A stretch of 54,021 nucleotides of DNA from Pseudobacteriovorax antillogorgiicola (GTDB lineage Bacteria > Bdellovibrionota_B > Oligoflexia > Oligoflexales > RGVZ01): NCBI GenBank assembly GCA_945898195.1, contig CAMDHM010000018.1:1-54021 (forward strand). The letters are read 5' to 3'. This document shows positions 7,620-16,665 of the stretch, piece by piece. A program made the translations under genes and the position numbers. Position 1 is the first letter of the stretch; every line of letters begins with the position of its first letter. Below the pieces are notes generated by a model. That model saw nothing but the letters and a program-made list of their open reading frames with translations. It ran no database searches and had not been told where the DNA came from.

Positions 7620-8608
7620 GCGAAATCCCGCTTCTTTCGCCCGATCCCTTGACCCACAAGGCGCGTTTCGTCGCGCTGAAAGGCTACCTCTGCCTCGGCA
7701 AAAATCTCGCGGCCTTTTGCTCGCAAATCTTTTGCCATCCCCCCCAGATAACGATCCAGAGCATGTCGCGTCGAGAAAATGTATTCACAGTGGACATCGA
7801 GTGGCCCGACCTGGAACACCCGAAACTCCGAGCATCCGGTAATTTTCAGCAGGTCCGTACCGTGCTCGTAGCGCATCCAATGCAAGAAGTGACGAACAAT
7901 GCTGTCATCCCCACAGGTGGCCATGACGCGGTAGCGCCACGGCCCATTTTTGGCCTGCTGCAGCCGTGAAACGAGATCAAACAAGTCCGAGACGACTAAA
8001 TCTGGCGCCGTTATTTCCGCCTCACGCGCAGACCCGCCTCCAGGCCGTGGAATGAAACACGTCTGGATTCCACGCCGACGACATGGTTCAAGATCAAAAA
8101 AAGAAAATGAACTAACGTGCAACCACTGCGATTTTTCAAGGCCAAGATTTTTTATGACATGGTGCAGCGCAAAATCCCAAGCGATTCCATGAGGTTTCCA
8201 CGACCGCATTTGATCGACTGTCAGGCATACGTCCCAAGGGAAATTCAAGGTCCTTTGAACATCATATTGATGGACCATATCTGAATTCGAAATGCATCCA
8301 ACCTGTGCAAGAAGCCGCAAATCGAGCAAAGCCCGGGCGTCGGGAAAGGCTGGGGCCGCACCAAATTCAGCTGCAAATCGATCTAAATCCAGGGCTGTGA
8401 TCTCTGGATTTATTTCGAAACCAACCGACTTTAGGAGTGACCCATAAGACAGCAACGCCGAGCCGGCTTGATTTTGATGGGCTTCCGAAATCTGGGAAAA
8501 TTGCAGGAACTTTCCCGGAAAAAAAGATTCGACGCCGCTGCGCCAATCCAGCAACGTCCCAAAGACGTCAAACGTGATCAGCCGAATGTCAGAAAGTGAA
8601 ATTGTCAT
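7616..8608 (-). CDS. HAD-family hydrolase fused to DUF4286-like domain
   Basis: Residues 1-215 or so form a haloacid-dehalogenase fold. Motif I is ITFDVFGTLLDW, with the nucleophile aspartate as in 2-haloacid dehalogenases, motif II is CISNSD, motif III is the lysine in RSWKPHG, and the motif IV region is SFFDLEPCRRRG. Residues 225-320 (YRVMATCGDDS, HWMRYEHG, CEYIFSTRHALDRYLG) match the DUF4286 pattern of a small ferredoxin-like domain with a conserved W-M-x-x-H. Fusion of the two is unusual. The gene follows the oligopeptidase with a 3-base gap, so it is probably co-transcribed and translationally coupled. The substrate is unknown. Confidence 0.75.
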   Translation of the reverse strand: MTISLSDIRLITFDVFGTLLDWRSGVESFFPGKFLQFSQISEAHQNQAGSALLSYGSLLKSVGFEINPEITALDLDRFAAEFGAAPAFPDARALLDLRLLAQVGCISNSDMVHQYDVQRTLNFPWDVCLTVDQMRSWKPHGIAWDFALHHVIKNLGLEKSQWLHVSSFSFFDLEPCRRRGIQTCFIPRPGGGSAREAEITAPDLVVSDLFDLVSRLQQAKNGPWRYRVMATCGDDSIVRHFLHWMRYEHGTDLLKITGCSEFRVFQVGPLDVHCEYIFSTRHALDRYLGGMAKDLRAKGREIFAEAEVAFQRDETRLVGQGIGRKKRDFA

Positions 8609-8611
8609 CGG

Positions 8612-10765
8612 CTAGAGCCAACCCTCGTGACGCAGCAGTGCCTCGGGCTCGGGCTTTCGACCGCGAAACTCGATGAAAAGCTCCATGGGATGACGACTCC
8701 CACCCTGGGCCAAAATTATCTTGCGAAATTTTTGTCCCACCGCAACCAATCCACCTTCGTTGTCCAAGCCAGCCTCTTCAAATGCCGCAAAAGCATCCGC
8801 GCTCAGGACCTCGGCCCACTTGTAGCTATAGTATCCAGCCGAATAACCGCCAGCAAAAATGTGGCTGAAGGAACAAAGAAATTTGTTCTCTGGGTGTGGT
8901 GGCATGACGCCTGCGTGGGTCATGTGGCGGTTTTGAACTTCAAAAGGACTTTCCTTTCCCGCCGGATCAAACTCCTCGTGTAATTCCAGATCGGTCAAAG
9001 CAAACTGAATTTGGCGAATGGCCATGGACCCTGACCGATAAGTCCGAGATGCGAGAATTTTTTCAATGTAATGGTCCGGCAAAACTGCACCGGTTTGATA
9101 GTGGCGGGCCAACCCCTTCAAAGTAGGAACGTGAAACAGCCAGTTTTCCATAAACTGACTTGGAAGTTCCACGGCATCCCATTCAACATTATTGATCCCA
9201 GCCGCCTCAATATGAGGGACCTCCGTCAGCATGTGATGAATCCCGTGACCGAACTCATGGAACAAGGTGCGCACTTGGTCAAAGGTCATCAGGCCCGGAG
9301 TTTCTCCCACCGGGGGTGTCCCGTTGCAAACAAGGTGTGCCACTGGAATTTGCAGCCCACTTGGGGATTCCCACCGGTCAAGGCAACCAGCCATCCAGGC
9401 TCCACCCTTCTTATTTTGGGGGCGCGAATATGGATCAAGGAAAAATGACGCGATGTGCTTTCCAGAATCATCGTGCAGTTTGAAAAACCGAACGTCTTCA
9501 TGCCAGACGGGAGCCTCGCCATCAGCACGCCGAACATCCACCCGAAATACCTTTTTTACCAGACTAAACAGGCCATCAAGGGAACGTTCCAGCGGAAAAT
9601 ATGGTCGCAGTTCCTCCTCCGAATACTGAAACTTGGCCTCCTTCACACGCTCAGCCCAAAAGGGCACATCCCAATGCGCAAGCTCGGCGTTAGAGGCACC
9701 ATCGGGACGCTTGCCATCAAGGTCTGGATGCGCAGTGCGAAAGGCCTTGAGGCCCTCCATGTCACGGCGGGCTGCTGGCAACGCGGCCACCAATAATTTG
9801 TTGAGCAAGACTCGAACATCTGCCACGGATGGCGCCATTTTGGTGGAAAGGCTGAGCGCAGCAAAAGTCTTAAAGCCAAGGAGTTTTGCTTTTTCTTGAC
9901 GAAGGCGCAGAAAGGACGAGATCAAAGGGGTGTTGTCGCGTTCTCCGGAGGACGCCCGCTTTATGTTTGCCAGGTAAAGCTTCTCGCGCAAATCTGGGCG
10001 TTTGCTGAACTCCATGAATGGAATAAAACTTGGACCATCCAGGGTAATGGCCCACGGCCCGTGAGCGGGGTTTACATGATTGGTTGATTCGGTTTTATTG
10101 CGCCGCGCCCATTCGTGTGCCGCCAGTTCAAGAACATGCTCTGGCAGACCGTCGACTTCAACCTTGGTCGATAAATTCATTGCATAATCTTTGGTGGCAT
10201 CAAGCAGCTGATTGGAAAACTTCGTGGCGAGTTGCGACAGCTCCCTCTCAATTTCATTGAATCGCATACGGTCAGCACCGGCAAGCGCGACGCCCGTATG
10301 CTCGGCGGCCAAAAGCCTTTTTTCGATAATCCTCTGCTGGACCTTACTCAATCTTCCCCAGGCACCGGCGTCGGACTGCCAGGATTTAAGGCCGCGATAT
10401 ACGACCTCATTTTGACCAAGCTTTAAATCCAAATCGACCATCAACGGCAAAGCTTCATCGTAGGCCTTCCGAAGCTCCGGCGAATTGAGCACCCCGAACA
10501 GGTGGGTAACCGGTGACCATGCGGCGTTGATCGTCGCGGCAACGCCCTCAAGTGGAGCCATGATCTCGGACCATAATTTAGGCTTGCCCTCCCTCAACGC
10601 CGACTCAATAGCAGCCATTGTGCCTTCGGTCTTTTGCACCAGCCACCTCACGGCCGGAACAACATGGTCCGCGGCCATTTTGGAATAGTCTGGCAGTTGA
10701 CCGGGGCCACGTGTGGCCGCCTCGATTAGGGGATTGTTGGACTTTAGGTCGCCTGAATTGCCCAT
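8612..10765 (-). CDS. prlC: M3-family oligopeptidase A
   Basis: This is a cytoplasmic zinc metallopeptidase that degrades short peptides, such as cleaved signal peptides. The zinc motif is FHEFGHGIHHML (about residue 503), followed by EWDAVELPSQF with the third ligand, and the family's SAGYYSYKWAEVLSADAF near the C-terminus. The length (717 residues) is normal for the family. I chose ATG 10765 because GGAGG lies 5 bases upstream; a GTG at 10777 is possible but would sit on that site. The gene is divergent from the acyl-CoA dehydrogenase and is followed closely by the HAD-DUF4286 gene. Confidence 0.92.
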   Translation of the reverse strand: MGNSGDLKSNNPLIEAATRGPGQLPDYSKMAADHVVPAVRWLVQKTEGTMAAIESALREGKPKLWSEIMAPLEGVAATINAAWSPVTHLFGVLNSPELRKAYDEALPLMVDLDLKLGQNEVVYRGLKSWQSDAGAWGRLSKVQQRIIEKRLLAAEHTGVALAGADRMRFNEIERELSQLATKFSNQLLDATKDYAMNLSTKVEVDGLPEHVLELAAHEWARRNKTESTNHVNPAHGPWAITLDGPSFIPFMEFSKRPDLREKLYLANIKRASSGERDNTPLISSFLRLRQEKAKLLGFKTFAALSLSTKMAPSVADVRVLLNKLLVAALPAARRDMEGLKAFRTAHPDLDGKRPDGASNAELAHWDVPFWAERVKEAKFQYSEEELRPYFPLERSLDGLFSLVKKVFRVDVRRADGEAPVWHEDVRFFKLHDDSGKHIASFFLDPYSRPQNKKGGAWMAGCLDRWESPSGLQIPVAHLVCNGTPPVGETPGLMTFDQVRTLFHEFGHGIHHMLTEVPHIEAAGINNVEWDAVELPSQFMENWLFHVPTLKGLARHYQTGAVLPDHYIEKILASRTYRSGSMAIRQIQFALTDLELHEEFDPAGKESPFEVQNRHMTHAGVMPPHPENKFLCSFSHIFAGGYSAGYYSYKWAEVLSADAFAAFEEAGLDNEGGLVAVGQKFRKIILAQGGSRHPMELFIEFRGRKPEPEALLRHEGWL

Positions 10766-10788
10766 GATGGCCTCCACTATGCATAAAT

Positions 10789-10834
10789 CTGCCTAATATT
10801 AGGGCAGGGTTTCCGACCATTATGTCAAAGGTCG
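10789..10834. promoter_or_regulatory. Palindromic operator candidates between divergent genes
   Basis: CCTAATATTAGG at 10792-10803 is a perfect 12-bp palindrome, extended by CTG/CAG arms with a one-base bulge. About 15 bases on, CCGACC and GGTCGG form a 6-bp inverted repeat with an 11-base spacer. The position between prlC and an acyl-CoA dehydrogenase fits a TetR- or FadR/PsrA-like fatty-acid regulator, but the regulator is not known. Confidence 0.4.
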
Positions 10835-10879
10835 GGATACCGGGTAAGATATTTGAATATGTCCGGAGGAACCAGACCC

Positions 10880-12628
10880 ATGAGCAAAATCGATAAAAAA
10901 ACTGCCAGCTTTATGCGTTCACTTTGTATGGGAAAGATCGAGGAGGACGTCATCGTCCCTTTTCCTGTCATGAAAAAGGAAGAGGCCGAGTCACTTCGAA
11001 CGATATTTGATTCGCTTGGCGGATGGCTTAAGGGCAAGGATAAGGACTTCAGCGCGTGGGACGTCAAAGGTGAAATGCCGCAGGCCTTCATCAACGAAAT
11101 GAAGGAATTCGGCCTATTTAGTTTAATCGTCCCCGAAGAATTCGGCGGCCTGGGACTAACCGCAACGGGCTACTCTCGTGCCTTGCAGCAACTTTCCACC
11201 TACGACGGATCACTTGCCATTACGGCCGGCGCTCATAGCTCCATTGGCCTTAAAGGCCTGCTGCTTGCCGGCAACGATGAACAAAAGAAAAAGTACCTGC
11301 CAAAACTTGCCACCGGCGAAATGATCGCCGCCTTTTGCCTGACCGAACCCGGCGCTGGATCTGATGCGGCAGCAATCCGCACAAAAGCCGAACGCAAGGG
11401 CGACAAATGGATCATCAACGGCGAAAAGCTTTGGATCACAAACGGCGGAATTGCAGATTTCTTCACGGTTTTTGCAGCGACGGACACGCCCGATGGCAAA
11501 ATCACGGCATTTATCGTCACGAAAGATATGAAAGGCGTCCGCTCCAGTCCCCACGAGGACAAAATGGGTCTCCGTGCGAGCAGCACGACGAGCATCTATC
11601 TTGAGAACGTTGAAGTTCCAGATGAAAATGTTCTCGGCGAAGTTGGCAAGGGTTTTAAGGTCGCCATGAAAATTCTGAACAACGGGCGGACGGGGCTCGG
11701 CGGTGGTTGTGTCGGTGGAATCAAAAAGGCGATTGCCTTGTCGACAAAGCAGGCCAAGCAACGCAAGCAGTTTGGCCGGGCCATTTCTGAATTTGGTCTG
11801 ATCAAGCAAAAGATTGGCACCATGGTGGTCGACTGCTATGCCGCGGAGGCTGTCGTAGCCCTGGTGGCTGGCATCATCGACGAAGGGTATGAGGACTACG
11901 GTGTTGAGGCCGCAATCAGCAAGGTTTTTGCAACGGAAGCCCTCTGGAGGTCCCTCGATGAAGCCCTGCAGATCGCTGGTGGTAACGGCTACATGCGAGA
12001 ATTCCCCTACGAGCGAGCCATGCGAGATGCCAGGATCAACCGGATCTTCGAAGGCACCAACGACATCCTTCGGCTCTTCATTGCCTTGACCGCCATGAAC
12101 GATGTGGGCAGTCAACTCAAAGACGTCGCAAGCTCTCTTGGCAACGTCATGAGCGATCCAATCAAAGGCTTCGGCGTGATTTCAGAATACGCCAGCAAGC
12201 GCATCACCACGGCCACCGGGATCGGTCACGACAAGTTTGGAAAAATTCATCCTTCGCTAAAAGGCCACACCGAAGCCTACGAAGCCATGACGGCAAAGTT
12301 AACGGCCGCTGCTGACAGAATCTTACGCAAACACGGCAAAAACATTATCGAAAAACAATTCGCAACACGGCGTCTGGCCGACATTATGATCGACATGTTT
12401 GTCTTGGCCTGCGTCATCAGCCGCGTGAGTTCCGCCATCGCTGAAAAGGGCGAGCCAGGGTCTGTGCGCGAGCGCGAAATTTTGGATGCTTTTGGATGGC
12501 AGGTGAAGCGCCGCGTGGCAGACAATTTCAGTAAAATCGACGACAACGATGACGAAGCGATAAAATCCCTTGCCGATCACGCGGTAGAAATGGAAGGTTT
12601 TAGCTGGGATAACCTTCCAAAGGCGTGA
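10880..12628 (+). CDS. Acyl-CoA dehydrogenase (long-chain type)
   Basis: The flavoenzyme oxidises acyl-CoA to enoyl-CoA, the first step of beta-oxidation. The family signatures are AFCLTEPGAGSDAAAI (FAD/substrate loop), WITNGG, GRAISEFGLIKQKI, ALQIAGGNGYMREFPYER and the catalytic glutamate in RIFEGTNDILR (Glu391). At 582 residues it has the C-terminal extension typical of VLCAD/FadE-like enzymes rather than the 380-residue short-chain type. ATG 10880 is chosen because GGAGGA lies 11 bases upstream; earlier in-frame starts would bury that site. It ends 5 bases from the convergent methyltransferase. With the thiolase at 20.8 kb it suggests fatty-acid use. Confidence 0.92.
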   Translation: MSKIDKKTASFMRSLCMGKIEEDVIVPFPVMKKEEAESLRTIFDSLGGWLKGKDKDFSAWDVKGEMPQAFINEMKEFGLFSLIVPEEFGGLGLTATGYSRALQQLSTYDGSLAITAGAHSSIGLKGLLLAGNDEQKKKYLPKLATGEMIAAFCLTEPGAGSDAAAIRTKAERKGDKWIINGEKLWITNGGIADFFTVFAATDTPDGKITAFIVTKDMKGVRSSPHEDKMGLRASSTTSIYLENVEVPDENVLGEVGKGFKVAMKILNNGRTGLGGGCVGGIKKAIALSTKQAKQRKQFGRAISEFGLIKQKIGTMVVDCYAAEAVVALVAGIIDEGYEDYGVEAAISKVFATEALWRSLDEALQIAGGNGYMREFPYERAMRDARINRIFEGTNDILRLFIALTAMNDVGSQLKDVASSLGNVMSDPIKGFGVISEYASKRITTATGIGHDKFGKIHPSLKGHTEAYEAMTAKLTAAADRILRKHGKNIIEKQFATRRLADIMIDMFVLACVISRVSSAIAEKGEPGSVREREILDAFGWQVKRRVADNFSKIDDNDDEAIKSLADHAVEMEGFSWDNLPKA

Positions 12629-12633
12629 AGGAT

Positions 12634-13245
12634 TTAGACCTTCCGAGCGACAGCGACCATTTGACCACCGATCGGAAGATTCCAGCCGATCGCCCCCAGT
12701 TTGCGCAGCGGTGAACGCAAAAGTTCAAGCTCAAAACCAGCCCGTTCAAGAAGAAAACGAAGTGAATAAGGCTGCAAAAGAATCTTATGCTGGGGGTCCT
12801 GAGCGCCGGACCAACGTGTTGGCCTTAGAACTCTTTCCCAGGACATGACATTCGGAGTCGTCAGGACCAAACGTCCACCTGGACTCAAAATTTGAGCGAT
12901 TGATCCTAAAGTCGTCCACGGACTATCCACGTGTTCTAAAAAATCAAAAGCCGTCACTAAATTAGCTTTCGCGCCGCCGACGGCTTCTCCGATGAAGCTA
13001 GGCCAATCAGACCGATTTAAATCCAAATTAAGAAATTTAAAACGACCATTGGAATTTTTCGAGCCGCCGCTATCCACAACATCAACGCCCACCGATGTTT
13101 CGATACCACGTTGCACCAAAGCGCAACCGAGGGCTCCAGCACCACAACCCAGGTCAACATGGACCTTTAAATTGAGTGAAATTTTGGTGCGTTCTAGCCA
13201 CCAAAGATGATCCCGATCGCTAGTTGTCATTTCAATGATATTCAT
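12634..13245 (-). CDS. Class I SAM-dependent methyltransferase
   Basis: A Rossmann-fold methyltransferase of about 203 residues. Motif I is VHVDLGCGAGALGCAL, the acidic end of strand 2 is VGVDVVD, motif IV lies in LVTAFDFLEHVDSPW, and the post-motif segment is LSPGGRLVLTTPNVMSWERV. The LEHV and TPN elements are typical of Methyltransf_11/23 enzymes acting on small molecules or sugars in surface polysaccharide pathways; the substrate cannot be told here. The start is uncertain (GTG 13263, ATG 13245 or ATG 13230), with no clear ribosome-binding site. It is divergent from the helicase with only about 40 bases between the coding regions. Confidence 0.8.
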   Translation of the reverse strand: MNIIEMTTSDRDHLWWLERTKISLNLKVHVDLGCGAGALGCALVQRGIETSVGVDVVDSGGSKNSNGRFKFLNLDLNRSDWPSFIGEAVGGAKANLVTAFDFLEHVDSPWTTLGSIAQILSPGGRLVLTTPNVMSWERVLRPTRWSGAQDPQHKILLQPYSLRFLLERAGFELELLRSPLRKLGAIGWNLPIGGQMVAVARKV

Positions 13246-13271
13246 GATTAAAACGCTTAACACACTTCGAC

Positions 13272-13286
13272 GGAGGTGAACACATT
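13272..13286 (+). promoter_or_regulatory. Strong Shine-Dalgarno preceding an ATT codon
   Basis: GGAGGTGA (13272-13279) matches the 16S anti-Shine-Dalgarno over 8 bases. The nearest in-frame start-like codon is ATT at 13284-13286, with 7 bases between GGAGG and the codon. No in-frame ATG, GTG or TTG lies at usable distance. ATT starts are known in infC and pcnB, where they limit expression. Confidence 0.55.
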
Positions 13287-15557
13287 AAGCTGCGGCTCAC
13301 AGTCCACGACCTTCTGGTCAATCCGGCGCCGACTGGGGACATCCACGAAGGCCCGGACGACAGCTTTGGCGATCCTTCCCTTGGCATAGAACTTCATGAG
13401 GAAATCCAAGGCCGGATGAGGGCCGACATTCCCGGTTACCGGGTCGAGGTTCCCCTCCAAAAATCGCTTGATGTTGGCAACTGGAGCATTTCCATCAGCG
13501 GACGCGTGGACGGGATCCACCCCGATGGCTCGATCGACGAAATAAAAACCAGCTTTCGCCCCTCAAGGCTCGTTAAATCCCTTGAACTGAATCCGCAGCA
13601 CTCCTACTGGCTCCAACTGGCCTGTTATCGTTGGATGTCCGATGCTTTATGCGAAACTCCAGACCGCCTGCTTGTCGTCGATGCTCGTTCCATGGAAATG
13701 GAAACATTGGAATCCTTGCACTGGACACCAGAGTCCTTTGAGGCCTGGGCCATAATCCGAATCAAGGCCATCATCGAACGTGAGAAGGGCCGCCGAGACT
13801 TTGTGCGGCGCCAGAAAAAACTGGCAAACCAAATCCGCTTTCCATTTTCGGAGATCAGAGATGGCCAATTAGGTTTCATGGATGAAATTCACAACACCTG
13901 CACCACAAAAGGCCGCCTGCTGGGACAGGCACCAACTGGCATTGGTAAATCTCTTGGCAGCCTATTTCCCGCGCTCCAAGTGGCCCTTGCCGCCGGAAAA
14001 AAGGTTGCCTTTCTGACCCCCAAGAACAGCCAGTTCCTGGTCGCTGAAAAAGCGGTCCAACAAATCGTAACCGGAAGCAACGCAAAACTAAGATCCATCA
14101 CGCTTGGCGCGAAATCAAAAATGTGCCTGAACCACGAGCTTAATTGCACGCCCGATGCCTGCCCCTATGCAAAAGGACATTATGACAAGGTTCAAGAGCA
14201 CCGCCTTCTTACAAAACTTTCGCAAAAATCGGTTTTGACTATCGATCGACTCAAGGCCGCAGGAAAAAAGTATAGCGTTTGTCCCCACGCACTTTCGATG
14301 CAACTACTGCCACGTCGAGATGCCTTCATCGCCGACTACAATCACGCCTTCAGCCCAGACGCAAACCTGCGTTCAAAGTTGGCAGGGGCCGACCTGGAGG
14401 CACCACACCCCATTGTTCTTATTGATGAGGCCCACAACCTTCCGGACCGTGCACGCGATCATTGGAGCAGCGAATTAAGCAGTGACCACGCAGCCGGAAC
14501 CAGCTGGAAAAGAGCCCTTGAGCGCATCCTGAGTGGAAACACAAAAATGCCGCCAAGCAAAAAAAAGCTGGAAGCGCTGCGGCAAAAAATAATGGACGCC
14601 ATTTTGGACCAGAGGGAAACGGGACCAGCAGACCTCGAACTTTTTTTTACCCTCAGTCGCTTCACGTCACTTCTTGATGCCGCGCGAGGCAGCGACCATT
14701 TCTTTTTGCGAAACCCAGAACCAGGACACTGGGAAATACATTGTTTGGATGCCAGTGAATTCATTTCGCAAAAATTCGACGACTTTGAAAGCGTCGTCGC
14801 TTTTTCGGCAACCTTGAAGCCTCTTGATTTCTATCGCAACGAAATTGGCCTCAATCGCGACATGGACCTGGCCATCGAATGGCCGTCCCCCTTTGACGGA
14901 ACCCACCAAAAAAACATTGTCATTCCGCAGGTGTCGACGCTTTGGCGGAACCGCAGCCAAAACTATGATAAAATCGCGACCGCCATTTTGCGAATCGCAG
15001 CCTTAAAAAATGGGCACTACATTGCGTTTTTCCCAAGCTTCTCGTTCCTTAATTCCGTTGCCGGAATTATCCGCGAAAAAGCTTCCGGCATTGAGATCTT
15101 GACCCAATCTTCGGGTCAGTCGTTGCAGGCCACGGAATCCATCCTGAACCGCTTGCGCGCACCTCGCCACGACACTAGTGCACTTTTACTGGCAGTCCAA
15201 GGCGGGACATTTGCCGAAGGGATCGACTTGCCAGGAAACGAATTGATCGGTGCTTTTATTGTCGGGCCAGGACTCCCGGCCGTATCACCAGTACGAGAAA
15301 AAATGCGCGAATACTTTGAGGTGAAATATGGCTCTGGCTTTGACTATGCCTACACGTTTCCGGGAATGGCAAAATCGGTGCAGGCCGCAGGTCGAGTTAT
15401 TCGCACAAGTTCAGACCGTGGCATTGTCGTTTTTATGGACCGCCGATTTTTGGATCCAAGCAGCAAAAAGGCAATGCCCGCCCAATGGATAAACACCATG
15501 CATGAGGCCCGCCACGGCGAAAGCCTCAACAGTCACATCGTTTCCTTTTGGGGTTGA
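13284..15557 (+). CDS. RecB-like nuclease/DinG-like helicase fusion, probable ATT start
   Basis: The N-terminal 150 residues show the PD-(D/E)XK pattern: GIELHEEIQGRM, GRVDGIHPDGSIDEIKTS (Asp, then Glu-x-Lys) and the RecB-type QLACY motif. A superfamily 2 Rad3/DinG-like helicase follows. It has Walker A APTGIGKS, four cysteines suited to an iron-sulfur cluster (CLNHELNC, DACPY, YSVCPH), the DEAH box VLIDEAHNL and motif VI QAAGRVIRTSSDRG. An ATG at 13416 would cut off 44 residues of protein-like sequence that include the nuclease GIELHE element. The frame is open to 13248, and the only well-placed start is ATT 13284, 7 bases after a perfect GGAGG (13272-13276). The start is inferred; the fusion is clear. 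It likely acts in DNA repair or defence. Confidence 0.8.
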   Translation: MKLRLTVHDLLVNPAPTGDIHEGPDDSFGDPSLGIELHEEIQGRMRADIPGYRVEVPLQKSLDVGNWSISISGRVDGIHPDGSIDEIKTSFRPSRLVKSLELNPQHSYWLQLACYRWMSDALCETPDRLLVVDARSMEMETLESLHWTPESFEAWAIIRIKAIIEREKGRRDFVRRQKKLANQIRFPFSEIRDGQLGFMDEIHNTCTTKGRLLGQAPTGIGKSLGSLFPALQVALAAGKKVAFLTPKNSQFLVAEKAVQQIVTGSNAKLRSITLGAKSKMCLNHELNCTPDACPYAKGHYDKVQEHRLLTKLSQKSVLTIDRLKAAGKKYSVCPHALSMQLLPRRDAFIADYNHAFSPDANLRSKLAGADLEAPHPIVLIDEAHNLPDRARDHWSSELSSDHAAGTSWKRALERILSGNTKMPPSKKKLEALRQKIMDAILDQRETGPADLELFFTLSRFTSLLDAARGSDHFFLRNPEPGHWEIHCLDASEFISQKFDDFESVVAFSATLKPLDFYRNEIGLNRDMDLAIEWPSPFDGTHQKNIVIPQVSTLWRNRSQNYDKIATAILRIAALKNGHYIAFFPSFSFLNSVAGIIREKASGIEILTQSSGQSLQATESILNRLRAPRHDTSALLLAVQGGTFAEGIDLPGNELIGAFIVGPGLPAVSPVREKMREYFEVKYGSGFDYAYTFPGMAKSVQAAGRVIRTSSDRGIVVFMDRRFLDPSSKKAMPAQWINTMHEARHGESLNSHIVSFWG

Positions 15558-15678
15558 TCTAAGAAATTCATCCCAATACTTCTCCGCATCCCCATCATCC
15601 ATCGCAAATTTCGCCATGGCATCTTTCTTGCTCCTTTCTTCAATGGAGACTCCATCACCCTCGATCTGGAGGCAAGTT

Positions 15679-16665
15679 ATGTCGGACCCCAAGCGACTCA
15701 AACACAACCCTGTTGTTGCGGCAGTGGATTTCGACTCGAGCCTGGCGAACACCGTGAAGGTGGCCTCGGAACTCGCCCGCCGAAGCCAGTCAAAGCTCAT
15801 CCTTCTTCACGCCGTGCGGGAGTGGAGCACCTATACGACGTCCACCTTAGAGGGAAATATGGGCCTTCCCCTTGGTGATGTCATGGCAGCCAATCTACAG
15901 ACTGAAATTGAGGATGCGCGGCAGCAGCTCAATGATTTAGCGGCGCCTTTACGAAACGATATCTCTGTTGAATTGAAAGTCGTTGCCGGCATTCCAAATC
16001 AAGTCGTCGCGGCGGAGGCCGTCTTAGTTCAGGCGCAAGTCCTTATCCTAGGTTCTCCGGTGGACTCCTGGCGTCGAAAAGAACACAGACTCTCCACCCT
16101 GCTAAGCGTCTTGAACGAGGCACCATGTCCGGTCCTTGTCGTTGGTTCGGCACCACTCGACGATAAAATCCAAGCGGTTGCCATTGCCGATGACCTGACG
16201 CCTTGGTCGAAGCCCGCGGTTACGGCAGCGTTTTATTTCGCGGAAGCCCTGGATGCCCCCCACGTTTATCATCTGCACGTTAATCCGCTTCAACGCGAGC
16301 GGTTTGCCCAGGCACTACGTCGCTATGCCCAGCGCCAAGGGACACATGTTCGCCCGGAATCAGCAAATGAGTTTTTCAAGGAATTGGAGCACGACCTGTC
16401 CATGCAATTGCGAGAGCGGGCTGGGGAGGAAACCGTTTGGTATCCCGATCGGGAAGGGCGCTACACTGCATCGGTCCTGCATGGACCTGTGATCGACACG
16501 ATTGAGACGGCGATCAGCAAGGACCAGGGCTGGAATGCAGGGCTTATTGTGTTCGGACAACATCGGACGTTTCATCGAAAACCATTTCGCGCGGGAAACG
16601 TTCCATTCGGAGAAATGGCGCGCTTGGGCAAACTGGCACTCATTGTCCCACCAGAGGCGGCATGA
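15679..16665 (+). CDS. Tandem universal stress protein
   Basis: The 328-residue product carries two UspA-like alpha/beta domains. The first (about 10-155) starts PVVAAVDFDSSLANTV and ends VLILGSPVDSWRRKEHRLS then LNEAPCPVLVVGSA, a nucleotide-binding loop pattern. The second (about 160-325) starts AVAIADDLTPWSKPAV and ends LIVFGQHR with GKLALIVPPE; its loop is degenerate. ATG 15679 is preceded by CTGGAGG. The last codons overlap the next gene (ATGA), so the two are co-translated. The 120 bases before it hold no gene. Cytoplasmic stress-protein function is family knowledge. Confidence 0.85.
   Translation: MSDPKRLKHNPVVAAVDFDSSLANTVKVASELARRSQSKLILLHAVREWSTYTTSTLEGNMGLPLGDVMAANLQTEIEDARQQLNDLAAPLRNDISVELKVVAGIPNQVVAAEAVLVQAQVLILGSPVDSWRRKEHRLSTLLSVLNEAPCPVLVVGSAPLDDKIQAVAIADDLTPWSKPAVTAAFYFAEALDAPHVYHLHVNPLQRERFAQALRRYAQRQGTHVRPESANEFFKELEHDLSMQLRERAGEETVWYPDREGRYTASVLHGPVIDTIETAISKDQGWNAGLIVFGQHRTFHRKPFRAGNVPFGEMARLGKLALIVPPEAA

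Noticed and set aside
13257-13520. Minus-strand frame across the helicase start
   Set aside because: It mirrors the nuclease coding sequence, has no family pattern and would overlap the strong ribosome-binding site.
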